From contig OX438757.1 in the NCBI GenBank assembly GCA_949316235.1, positions 12,208,657 to 12,272,656 of the forward strand: a stretch of 64,000 nt of DNA, given 5' to 3'. The DNA comes from Oegoconia quadripuncta (Eukaryota; Arthropoda; Insecta; Lepidoptera; Autostichidae). The notes beneath the pieces were generated by a model. The model worked only from the letters and a program-made list of their open reading frames with translations. It was not told the origin of the DNA and ran no database searches. Below, one piece after another: positions 37,001-50,500 of this stretch (positions are counted from its first letter, which is position 1; every line of letters begins with the position of its first letter). Made by a program: the position numbers and the translations under genes.

Positions 37001-40000
37001 TGTTTTCAGTCGTTTTTTGTTCTTGGCGAGCACAAACCATCCCTTATTAAAACTGTCAAGCTCGTCTCTCCACCGTTTTCGCGGTCTGTCACGTTTGCGT
37101 CTGGCGGTAATAGAAGAATAATAATATAGTAATCTAATATAGAAGTCGGTATTAATAATAGGAACCTATGAAAATAGAGGCTATCTAAAAATAATTTCTT
37201 GACTAGTACTTTTGGCGAATCTGACTTTGTTGAGATCATTTCTAATATGGACAGGAAACTTATTCACAATATAAATAAATAGTCGGGGGACTCCCTTCTT
37301 CCACATTTATGGGCGATTAACGAATAAAGTTGAGGGTAATATGAAATAATCCAAACTGTAAAAATTCAAAATTATTGGTCAGTGTAATTGAATCCAAATA
37401 CCTTTGAATTGAAATCGAAAACAATTTATTAGCAAATTTGTCATAACATAATAAATACGATCTGCCGGATCGCATGTAACAAGAATAAAGTAAAAGTGAC
37501 AAAAAAAAATACAATGGATTTAGATCAGTCCAAAATGGTGGGTGAAGTGTCCAAAGTTTCTTCCAAGAAGCGGTAAACCATATGTAACAGAAAGACTCAA
37601 CCGCCTCCGTGGCTCAATGTAAACAACATTGGGTTTACGATTCGGAGGTAGTCGGTTCGATTCCCAGCGGGGTACATGTTTTAAGTACTCGGTTTGGTTG
37701 GTGGTAGGGCATTTTAAATGTCCGCCTGGCTATCTAAAGCTGCCGCCAAGCAACAATGTTAATAGCATTGTTGTGTTCCGGTTGTCAGAGATAGCCAGTC
37801 CCCCAAATGTGTTGGGGTTTCCGGGTCAGTACGCTTCCACCTTCGACCTCATCTTCACTTAACATCAGGTGTGATTGGGATCAAGTACCAAACCGTTGTG
37901 AATAAAAAAAAAGACTATATTGATGCCAACCAGACTTAGGTGTGTACGGCGCCCAACCACAGCAATAAAACTTGCAATGATATAAAAACAGTTGAATTAC
38001 CGACTAATGTAAACTGTAACAGTTCACGTTATGCACGCCTCTCACGAATAAAACTGGCGGGGAACCAATAAATCAAAAGCTCGAAAAACAAACCAGCCGC
38101 AACTCATCGGTGGAAAACAATTAGTAACGAGAATTATGTTTACGGTGAAGACCGAAATATCTATTTGAAAGTCAAAAATTCTAAGGGTGATACTTACTAT
38201 ACAACGTATTTTGGTTCATAATCGTTACAAAAAAAGGTAGCTTAAAAGAGGTAGGTACAACTTTACACAATTCTCAACAGTTATTTCCCTGTGCATTAAA
38301 TAATTTATCGGTTCGTAAAATATTATACAGGTATGAATTATTGAACTATGATAGTGAGGGATGTGATTGACAGAAAATATTAAAAATTGTCTACAAAGAA
38401 GAAATCGTTAAGTTACTTCTTTTTTTCTCGTTTTTAAATATTAAACTGATACATAATCTTGAAACTGATATGTAATATAAACTTAAATAGAGACCGAGGC
38501 CGGTGATTTATGAATTTCTAAAAAATAAGGTTCACTTTCTTATTTCGAAAAACAGCCTAGTTCTGCCAAAGATATAAGAGCGAGCCTCAATTGGCACCTA
38601 TTGACCTAGTTACCACAAACAAGTACTGAGTTTGTACAGTCTCTTAAGCTTTAACTGCAGTCATAGAAGTTCAAACTGTACGTAAAAGTCTAAAACGACT
38701 ATAAGAGTACAGAGAAGGTTGAGAGTACAATGCTTATTACACTGTCCTATTTTTAAGAAATCCAATTAGCAAATAGGAACTTGTAATTGAAGTTAGAACA
38801 GTTATATAAAGAAATGAAGTTATGTCTAAAATATCTAAGTAGAAGACAAATTATTGCAATTAAAATGACACAGCAACATAAGTGATCGAACAGTGCAGTC
38901 TAAAAATAACTCCTGAAATTTGGGATTGTCCCCCAATCTCCCAAACAAACGTATTGACGTCAGAGCTATGATCCCCCTAGGTGTTGTCCAATCTCCCCAA
39001 TGAAGATTTACTTGACAACAGGGTTTAATTTTAATACAATACAGACTCTCCGTTAAAATCTACTCAATACGAAGCGTTTTAAAGACATTTCTGTGATAAA
39101 ACTGTATTGTAAAAGTAAACAAGGATATCAAACGTGGTTAAGACGATGATAAACCTATAATATGTACCCACATTATATACATGGCGATATAATTTAGCAC
39201 AAGCTCTTATAGGTTATAATTATATAGTACTTATTTAATCGTCACTCATGTTGTTATATAGTTCGAAATAGAGGGATTTTAACAGGTTAGCAATCATGTA
39301 GACAAGAAACGTGCTTATTAAAACGTTCTCAATTACGTGGGTGTCGCAAAACGAACCATGTCAAATACAGATTCCACGTAGCATGACCCCAGTTAGCTCT
39401 AATTGCCCCCAGCGCAATGGCCGATCTCTTGACCTTCCGATACACATATCACACCTACATTCATACTAGTCCGATTTAATATACCCATTCAGTACTCGAC
39501 ACAATGTCTAGAGTCTGAGATCTTGTCACGTCATATACTTATTATTAAACACATAATAAAAGTTTGCTTAGAAGCGACATCTGAATGATGTAAACTTTCA
39601 CAAAGTTGTTGGTAATCGCGTGACAAAAGACTATTCCCACCGACACCTCATTTAATGACTTTTAAAATAATCAAAATGTCAGAAAAGTTTAGCTGGGCAC
39701 TTGCACAAAATAAGTAAGCACACGACCACCAAGTTTGACTGCACGGCATCATGCAGAGTAATCAATCACTTTCGTAGTCACGTAAAATAAAACGTGTTAG
39801 TGAGTACATCGTGTTTTTTAAAACGTTAGCTAACTGGCTGATTTAAGACCGTGGCAAAATTATCTCAATTCCCCAAGCACAGTCTTATCAAGAAATTGTA
39901 ATGAAGAATGGCAGGCAAGCGACTATACACAGCGGTCCAGAAACTTGAGATAGAATAAATTGCAAATAAAACAAACGATTTGGCGTGGATAACTTCAAAA

Positions 40001-43000
40001 CTTATTACATGACTGTGTAAATACCTCACCTTATAGGAACCTGAAGATGCACGTATATAGAATACGCGGATCTTTGGTACTTTTATGAAAACTTTCGGCA
40101 CCATGAAGACTATTAACCTACGATTGACAACTACAAATGTACAGAAACAAACACCGCTATCAAAGACGACGGTTCTTAAACTCTAAATGGCACATCCATA
40201 CCTACTCGTAAGTAAATTTCTGCAACTTAAATGCTTTTTTCTCAATACTTTTGGTGATAACACTTTTAAATAGGAACTTGGCTTAAAAGGAATAAATGTA
40301 TTATGTGTGAGATATACTGTAATGTTTGACCGAAAGTCATTTCAAGAGCATTATCATTATTAGTTCAGTAACCGAACGATTTTTACTTCCGATAATCTTA
40401 AAGTTCCCATGTGAGGATATTGGTAAATGTAATAGTATATTAGCCTGTCCCCTTTCGGAAGAAGCCAGGGCTTTATATCAACTATTCGAAATTGTAATGA
40501 CTAATAGAAATTAAGATTGATCTTCTGCTTCCATAGATTAATGTATGTAGGTAATAAGTACTCTTTGAGTTGTTGAGGTCTGTCACGAGGGTGACATAAT
40601 CGCTAAAGCAACAAAACCCTCAAAAAAAAATCAAGAAAAAAATATTTTTTTTTGCACATGGATAGAGTACCCACTTATCAGTGAAAAAAATGTTTACTAA
40701 TACATCGGTAGGTTACTTTAGGTGTTATAAAAGTATTTAGTTATATAACGGGCAACATTCGATTAAAATTACCACTACGGTGAACATTGAAATTTAGTTA
40801 CTTAATTTTTTTAGAAAATAAAAAATAATAATATTTCGGACACTTTCACCAATCACCTAGTCCCTAGTCTAAATAAGAGGAGGTAAATTTTAATTTAATA
40901 TTGTAGGTTTTATAAGTAAATGAATACTTAATTTGTTGGAAAACATTTTTATTCTATCACTGATCAATGGATCATGTGCCAAAAATTTTAGATTATAGGA
41001 AGTTACACCCCAAAATTTAGGTATCCTTACTAGGCTATATTGGCAGGCTACTATATTATGCTTCCAAGTAAACTTCGCCTTTGTCACCTATAATCAGAAA
41101 TTAGAGAGTAGGCTTGTGTACTAGAGATCATGTAGGTACATATACGTACTATAATGTGTGACGTGTAATATCAGTTATATTCAAGACAACTGTTTGACAA
41201 TGACATACCTACCTACATTACATAAAGGTACCCAGCCCTATTATGTCACTCGCTATAAAGATGAGGCCAAGGTGGGTTATGATCCCGATAATGAGTGATG
41301 ATAATAAAAATCGTAAAACATTTCGGCATCCTACATAGCCTTTCTCTAAAAAACCTGCAGAAATTTCTTAGAGAATGATATCCGATAGCTAATTCGCTAC
41401 GAAAAGAAAACATACATTGAAAATTTAGAAAACCCCCAAGCAATATCATAAAGAAAAGCAATTGTGTTAAATATTAAATATCTTCGAAACGGCTGAATCG
41501 ATTTCCATCAAACATGGCTAAGAACGATGGTTGGCGGGATGTCGCGAATACCAGCTATCTAAAATAATAAAATACTAAAAACACAATCAGATATAGGCCT
41601 TCTAACTTATAACCCCTCGTTTTGCGCGGGGGTTTAAAAAAACTAAATAACACAAGCATGTTGTGACATAGCCTGCTCTGTTACAAACTTTTGATACTAG
41701 TCATATCATTAAGAGGACACTGTCATGTCATACACTTTTATTAGCTATTTTTGGGTAAGCTAATATTAACATGGTTGACCTTATTCACGTTAATAACACT
41801 GTCCAAACAAGAACGAATAAATGAAGGGTCGTGGCAGATTGATTTCTATGGGGGCGGTACTGGAGATATCGGAAATATTGAGGTGAAACATGGCTGACAC
41901 GAAAAGTTCAGTTACCTACTAATCAAAATAAATCAGTTGAAATCCAAAATTTTCTATTTATTGTAGATATGGTTATGTCTATATACCGGGTGAGTTTTTT
42001 TACCGTAAGGGAAAAATAGGGCATAGGTAAATGAAGTAGAAAGTATGGACATACGTAGTTTTCTTTTTCAAAACCATAATCGAATAATGCTTTGTGTCAT
42101 TTGACGGACGCGTTTGTAGCCTAGGTAGGTATTCCACATAATTACATCATTAAACTAAATAAATAAAGAAAGCATAGAGAAAATAAATTCGTCCCAAATA
42201 AATTCGTCGCGGTGGTAGTCGTCTTGTTACCTCACCAGTCGCATATCAATCTCCGGCCGGCGCGTGAGCCGATGATGGTTTAAAAAAAAAACTACGTAGG
42301 TATGCCAATACTCCTATTTCATTTACTTAGTACCTATGACCTATTTTTTTCGTGACGATAAAAAACTCATCCGGTATACCTATATAGTATAGTACTTAGA
42401 TAGGTGCTTACTTCTTTGGATGGAGGGAAGTTAATTAGACTTAGGTAAAGCAAATAATGTTGGATTTTTTTACAATAAAATGTTTTTCATGACAATGGGA
42501 TCAAGACGAATCAAACGACACTATGCTCTTCAAAATTGCTCAAGCCGTTTAGGCTATGCAGGGCGTAACATAGAAATCTATACGCACTTACATACACCCG
42601 AAAACATTACCCTCCTTCATGGAGCAGCCAGGTAAAAACTTTTTGAATTCTCCACAGAGTTAGTATCTACAATATTTACAGAAAATAGTAGTAATACTTT
42701 TAGTAATAAGTTGTTATTAATTGTTATTTTTTTTTTTTGCGATAGGGCTTGAGAGCAAAGGTCAGTATGTAATATGTGGTGGTACAAAAAGAAAAAAGAA
42801 TTCGTCGTAATTAATCCGCAACTAGATTTTATTTTGATTTCAGAGTCGCCGGTATTTCTTTTAATTTCCAACAGTGGTCTTCTTAATTATCAAAGTTTAT
42901 TAGTCAATTGAGTAAAATGCCACCCCACAATATTAACAAAGAAAATTTGATACAATGTGACCCATGTAGCCTACGTCAGCGAAATCTTAAATAATGTAAC

Positions 43001-46000
43001 AAGTGGAAATAAAAAACTTTGTCATGACCACGACGAAATCAACAAACAGGTACCTTTTTCGTAAATCGATCAAGTTGTGCACTGATATGGATATACCTTC
43101 AATATCATATCCCTTCATGTGCGCTATAGGGTAAAGATAAAATTGAGACGGCGCCAATGAGTCATCTCGTCGCGTTAATTGTAGTGACGACAGGGCGGAA
43201 GCACCGGGGCACACCTGCGTTCCGACGACGCATTGCACGGCTCGCGGCCAGCACAGTGTCAACGAAACCGAAGTCAAGATCAAGGCGACACGAACACTTT
43301 CGCCCACATGTCCAATCTGCATCTCATTTGGCTTTCAACTTACATCATAATGTCGATGACCTTACACATGCTAATTTTCTAAATGACGGTTTATCGAAAT
43401 TTTACTGAGGTTTCTTGATAACACTTTGAGCATTACAGCATTACAGTCAGAGGTGTGGTCAGGATTATACTGGTTACGTAGAAATTTAAATTAATAATTT
43501 TAAGACAAATATATTAAGAGAAATGGGTCACACCTACCAAGACATTTCACAATTAGCTACATTAAATAAAGCAAATGACCTACATTTTTATTTCCTACAA
43601 CCATTGGATACATGACAAGACAAATTAGTGGCCATTCAACAGGGATGTTAATAGATCATAAAAATTGGCAGTCAGTCAACACTTCAGAAAAATGTCATGA
43701 AGTTTCAAGATGGATAATGTTGAAATTATGGGAGCTGGCGAAGTATAGGTACAAACAATTAAATTATAAACAAACAAGCCAAGTCAACAGAAGAACAACA
43801 AACAATCATTGCAATTTTATGGATCGTAAAATATAATATAATGTGTGCAAACTTTTCTTTAGCAAAACAATTGAGTATTCATTTTGCTAACTTTTATGAA
43901 TCAGCTTGATTTTAATCTAAAACAGCGCTTAGTATAATGTGTTACATCTGGATAGATGAGTCCATTATTTTATTTAAATGGGGTTGTGCAAGAAGTGTCA
44001 GTCAATTTATATAATTTTACTAGCATCCGCCCGCGGCTTCGCCTGCGTTAGAATAACTTTTTAGAATTTGTTTTTACCGCGGGAATTACTCACTTTTGCG
44101 GGATTAAAAACATCCTATGTCATAATCTAGGGTATATTTTACATATACATCAAATTTCGTCCAAATCCGTTCATCCGTTTCGACGTGATTGAACAACAAA
44201 CAAACAAACATCCAAACTTTCGCATTTATAATATTAGTTAGATGAGAGGCCATGGGAATCAGTATCTTTGCAGGGGATTTTTAAAACAACTTTATAATAA
44301 AGAACACAAAATAATCTTTGCTGCTATAACAACTTAGAATTTGGGAATGGAGTGATGGAAGCAATAAAAACCTAACATGAACCGAAATGTACTTATATAT
44401 CAAATGAAAAGAAAAGATGTAACCTTCTTACCAGTTGAAAAGTAAAAGTTATACAAGACCTTGCCAAGGAAATGACAGCTTTACTGCCTTGAAAATTAAA
44501 CAAAATAGGTCAATGGTGTCGATTCTGATGATCCTTCTACAGAAGTGTCATCAGAATCGACACATTGCCTCTTCAACTAGCAACCGCACAATGTGAACCA
44601 CAGAGCACAAACATAGTTACGTCAAAACTCCGATTTTTCAGTAAACCCAGGTTCAAAAATAGTGAGTAAAATTGATTGATTCAATATAGCCAGGGTAGTG
44701 ATGATAAAGTCCTACGACATTTGAAATTAGTAAATTACATTGAAAATATATTTTTTTCCATTTCATTTCTTTAGATCTATTCTCCAACTCTGTAAAATGA
44801 TTTAGCAAGAAAAAATATTACTTTATATTAAATATATAACGACCTGTTTGGTGCAGTGTTATAAACTAACTAACTGCTATACTAAAAAGTAGCGGGTTCG
44901 AATCCCGCTACATTTTTGTATGATGAACACAGACATGTGTACCAGAGTCATGATGTTTTAATTTATATAAGTATGTATTTTCAAAAAAAAGTTATGTATT
45001 TGTGTAGTAAATATCAACCATCTGGTATCAAGCCTAGTTCCTTAGTGTGGATCTAGATGGCGCTGTGTATATTCCAAGTATATTATTGTATGTCCAAGGA
45101 CTTGTGACATAAAATTAAAATATTAAGTGTTTACTTCAAAAATACTATGTTCCAAGAAATATACCATCTATAAAATGTTTTTAAAGGTTTTATGTGAAAT
45201 AAACTTTATCTTTTTGTTTGAAAGAACCATTGAACATAGTGACACAACACACATATTACACCATATGCAGGGTACAGGCCCAAGTAAAGAAAAAATAAAT
45301 GGTATACCCATGTAGATAACTGACGGCAACTATGACATAGTAAAGAAACGAAATAAGCAGGAAAAACTAGTCTAGTCCCATCTATTCTGTTGATTAGTCT
45401 AATACACGATTTGTTACTTGCAGAATAAGGATAATCAGTTCAATAACGTTTTAAATAATAAAACAAGTTCAGTTCTTTTATGGTTCAGTAACACTCTCAT
45501 CAAAAAATTAAGATTTCATTACAAATACCCTAAATCAAAAGCTACAATGTCACTTACATTGACTTTCTACAAAAATTTTAAAGTTATTGATATACAAAAT
45601 TTAAAAAACCCACAACTAAACACATTTTCTTAAATAAATATTAAGGGTCTCATCCCTAATCTAAGAATGTGCTCTGAAGGTAACAATGTACAAAAAAAAC
45701 CCATGTCTAAATGGCTCCACTTGCTTTGGAGAAACATATGTAGTGTGGTGCCCCCTGGTGATCGATAACCATAAAACATATTTAAGAACCTGCTCCGAAG
45801 ATCACTTCGGTTTTAATATTTAAGATTTATTTTTTTATATTAATAAATTTAATATATAAATATTTAAGAACACTTCAGTATAAACTGAAATATTATTATT
45901 ATAGACTAGCTTTTCTCCGCTGCTTCACTAATGCAGATTTCAGTATTTAATACACAGAGATTCCTTCACAGTAAGCTAGTTTCTTCGTTTACATATTTTG

Positions 46001-47489
46001 TGTTTATCCTGCGGGCACAGAATTAATATAGTACTAACCTGCGGGAACACAATTTATCACGATAAAAAGTGTCCTATTGCAGGGTGTTTTCAATCTGCCT
46101 ACCAAACATCCAAATCCGTTCATGTGATTTGCTGTGTTTGAACAATAAACAAATATGTTTAATTTCTTTAACCTCATTCAGTGTTTTAGCCCATACAACT
46201 GGACTCTGGCAGTAATGGTCGATCACAATATAGACGACCGATTGCCATAAAATAAAAAGTTGAAGTTGATTTTCTTTAACCCATGGGAACTACTCACTTT
46301 ATGGGGCTATCCCCATAAAGTGTGTATTTATATAAATATCCTATGTTAAAATTTCCTACAAATATGTTCATCCATTTTGCCATGATTGTGTAACAGAAAA
46401 ACAAATAACCATCCAAACTTTCGCATTTATAATATTAGTTAGGTTAAGAGGCGAGCAGCAGATGCTGATGTGCCTATGTTGTAGTATTGTGCCTAGTGTA
46501 TTGTTAATGAAGTCGGTTAAAATAAAGAAACAAGTTTGGTATAATACACATGATAGTTCTCTTTGAATAACTTTCATGGAGACCATACCTGTGAGAACAA
46601 AGTTAAACAAAAATATTGTCTTTTCTTTGTGAGAGAATCCATAATTATGGTGATGCTCAGCCCTCAATGGCTTTCACTAAGGAAGATATGGCTACTCTCA
46701 AGCAGCTAATGGAAGACAACCAACATACCACAGTAAAATTTATTGTAATGATGTGTGATTACAGTACAACACAAAGAAAATATAGTCCGAAAAGAAGTGA
46801 TAACCGTCTGGTACCCTGGAGATATGAAAAGACAGAGGTGAAACTATGGGAAGACAATCTAGCAGGAAGATGGAGAAGATTTGCTGAGGACCACTAGAAA
46901 TGGCGTGAAATGGAAGAGGCATTACTTATGTGAGACAAGAAATATAATTTAATGTTTAGAAAGCAAAAAGAAACATCATTTATTTGCAGAATGGGTAGGT
47001 ACCTACTATCTGTAAAGATTATTGGTACAAAAAACATTAAAGTCTAATTGGAAGCCACCCAGCATAAGTTTAGTACCTAAAAAGGTTAATTAGTATGATT
47101 AATCATTGGTCTGAGAAATGAAGACTACTTTTTTTGATGATGAGCCAAATAAAACAAAAACACATTTCAATCTAAAATTCTGGGGAGGAATAGTGAGAAT
47201 AGAAATGCTCATGCAGATTGATTCCAAAAACATTGTGAAAATATGTGAAAAGGAGTTCATAATATACTGTTCATGACATTGCAACAGAAGTTAGACATGG
47301 ATTTATTCTTACTATTCGGATAACCTTATGAATAATTGTTGAAAGGTGACAGCAGACCAACAAAATTGAGGCAGGCGAGAAAAATAGAATAATATTGTTT
47401 GTCTTTTTCTACCCGATAGGGCCAGTCTGCATGATTCCACTTTAAGAACAAAGACAGTAAAGAGGTGTGCTGAGCCATCATTTATTTGG

Positions 47490-47525
<36 letters not shown>

Positions 47526-50500
47526 CATGTCAGGACAAGTCGCATACACTTGTACAATTTTACAAATTTGCTGTGTAGATGAATCAATGGCACCAAACAG
47601 TATTGTACAGAAGCGTCATACACACATAATGCCCCAACTTATTTGATAATTTCTACCAAAAATTTGACAAAGATATTGGGCAATATACGACTGATAAGAG
47701 ATTTAGATTTAAATGAGATTGATATTATATTGTATGTCTAGCTAGACTGATGACTTAAAAAAAAAAGAAAAGACTATACGAAGAGATTAAAGGATACTTA
47801 CAGATGAAATAAAGCTTTCAATTTTAGATAATGAAAGGTGAAATTTTGTACACTTGTGCTTTATAGTATGTTGTATCATCTTTGCTTAATATTTCAGCGG
47901 AACAGAGCTCAATTACAAGCTACATTAATACTTATGATGAATAAACTAAGTAAAATTGCACAGGTGGGCACAAATGAACTTCATAAGTTGGCCAATAGGC
48001 ACTTTCATTTGCTCGCGGAACTACCGCCAACATACCAGCATACTGATGCGTCAGGAGAAAGCCAATTTATTTGCCTCGCAATCAATACCACTGCTATCAA
48101 TCCTCATGAACAATGTAACGCGGATACTCAGAGCACTTTCAAGAGCGTAAAGTAACGCCCAAATGACGCTTGGGTGCGGCCGCATATTTCACCCTAATGT
48201 AAGAGCCGTATAACATGGGGACTAAGCGTACCTAGAAGTAACAGCTTAATATCTTTGGAGGCCTGGATGCCGTCCTCTTTCAAGTTCCTCTCGATCTGTC
48301 GGCTTCGAGCGGCCGCCGCGCGCTCCTCGGCGGACTGTGCGCACCCCATGTCGGCAGCTGTCCCCGAGCCTGAGCCGGCCCCGAGCCGCGAGCCGGGCGC
48401 GCTCTCACCGCTCCCTCGGCATGCGCTCCGCACGCGTCCGCACGCCCCGGCCTCGCCGGAGCCACCCTATACCTCCCGACACACAGTAACCTAACTGGAT
48501 CACTTCTCACTGTTCCCACGTAATCCGAAATCACTGTACTCGAACAAACGATCACACCTCTGCGGATTCCTTGCAACTATACTACGTCCAACATTAAAAA
48601 CACGTAACCGCAGCGCGAATTTTAATTGATTTTATGAAACGGTTAAATACGAGATAATGGCGGCCGGATGACAGACAAGCTCCGCTCCGTGACGGCGACC
48701 GCGCCCCGCTCGACTGACGTTCGGGCACGTTCGGCACTCTTCGTTCGAGCTCGCTCACACATGCGTAAAACTTGATTCACACACGAAAGAGAACAAAAGC
48801 ATAGGGAGGGCTCACTCAGCAACTCTGTTGTCTATGCTTGAGGGAAGATGAATTTTATTCAAAGTCTACTAGACGACCGGGACGAGATGAATTTAGATAG
48901 TTACATATATAGATTCATATTTCTTTCCAAGAATGATTTAATATAGATTCGTCTAATATCAATGGAAGTAAATAATAACTACTAACGTGAATACATTCTT
49001 TTAGTAAAACGTATGGAAATCTTTGGGTCCGTAACGTAAAATCGCTAACTGATTAGGACAGTGTTAGAAAATTAATTTATCAGTACCTATTAAGTTGTTT
49101 TTTAGAAAACAAATTAGTAGGTATTAAATACTTTACTAAAATGTAACACCCACCAAAGCCAAATTTATGTAACTACTTATAATAAAAATCTAATTGTTCG
49201 TAATTTAAGTATGGACAGACACCTTACTAGAGATCATTTAATACTATTATACATATATAATTAATAATAATATAAATAAAGTAGCTGTCTGTCCCTGTCT
49301 TTATACGGTTTTCAGTTATTTAGAGAATTTCTTCTGAATGTTTTAAAGGTATTATTCATACGTGCAAAGCGAAGGTATGCCGTTAGTAAATAAATTACAA
49401 TTGAGCCATCAAAAATGCTAAATTTACCTCTAATATCAAGTTCTTTATTAGGAGAGATTAGGTACTATACCTACACAAATGTATTATGTACAATTTCTTA
49501 CAACTTGTAAGTTTCAATCTGTTGACAGGTCGAACTTCTCCTGCGGCTTGCGTCCACTAAGAGCGTACCATATTCACAACAGAAAACGAAACCGAAAGAA
49601 AAAGAAAAAAGCTACAAAACGCGTTTCAATGTAATACAGTGATTTCGGCGTTTCCCGTCGCGTACCTCGCTAACCCAACCAAGTAGGTACCTGTGTTGTG
49701 TTGATCGTGTTACCTATCAACTTTGCTTTAATTGAGAATGAGAAATATATCACTTGAAGGTAGTAAGTAGGTATCTATCGTCTTGTTTACCGAAACACTG
49801 CACACCTTCTGGTCACGCAGCTGAGTGACTATTCTCAGAGATAATACTAAAATATATATAGATATATATAGATCATACTAATATATGTGGGTATCATAGT
49901 GCGCCGCTGTTTTAAAAAACCTAACCCAACACTCACTTATGCTGATACCGACCTCCTTAATAAAGTTCTTCAAACCCGTTTGTACAGAGCCTACAACACA
50001 AAATACATAAAATACACACACACACAAGATGCATCGCGCCGGCCCAAAACTAGTAGGTAATAAACAACCGTGTACTAGCTGTTGCCCAGCCATAACCATG
50101 CCGTCAATTGCCGTCGACCACTTCGTTGTAGTTACTGTTGGCTGCGTCGTCGTCGTGCTGGTTGACGACGGCTGCACGCGGCCGTGATGAAGTGTGGCGG
50201 TGCCGATTTGAGGCGCGAACTACTTGCATTATTTCTTTGCACTGCTCTCAATGTTATAGCATGTATCTAATGCTATAGACATTTATAAAATTTCTATAGT
50301 ATTTGGTGAGGTGTCCCTGAATCTTTACAACCAACGCAGGTATAGGTATGAAGGTTTTTGATCTTTACAAAATCTAATATTTTTATCAATTGCCAAAAAT
50401 ATTAGTAGAATACAAAAATAATAATTTAGAAGTCAGTAATGTTTCCGAAACAATACTTTGGATCACAAAATCATTTTTTGATACAAATTGTAATAACAAA

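Larger units (their letters stand above)
36120..48231. other. Galphao intron 1 upstream of exon 2 (12.1 kb from exon 1A)
   Basis: AT-rich. It holds an RTE-like LINE end at 36963, a SINE at 37601, a SINE tail at 40825, a MITE at 41982, a GC-rich block at 43145-43320, the 44025, 45905 and 46225 dispersed repeats, a SINE at 44840, a LINE remnant at 46760 and a TG microsatellite at 47493. The interval 37915-40820 shows nothing I can name beyond a CRE at 38955-38962. Confidence 0.6.

Noticed and set aside
46616..46897. A protein-coding gene starting [18 protein letters not shown]
   Set aside because: The downstream part of the same frame matches a LINE polymerase tail with a premature stop, so it is treated as element debris; the first part remains unexplained.
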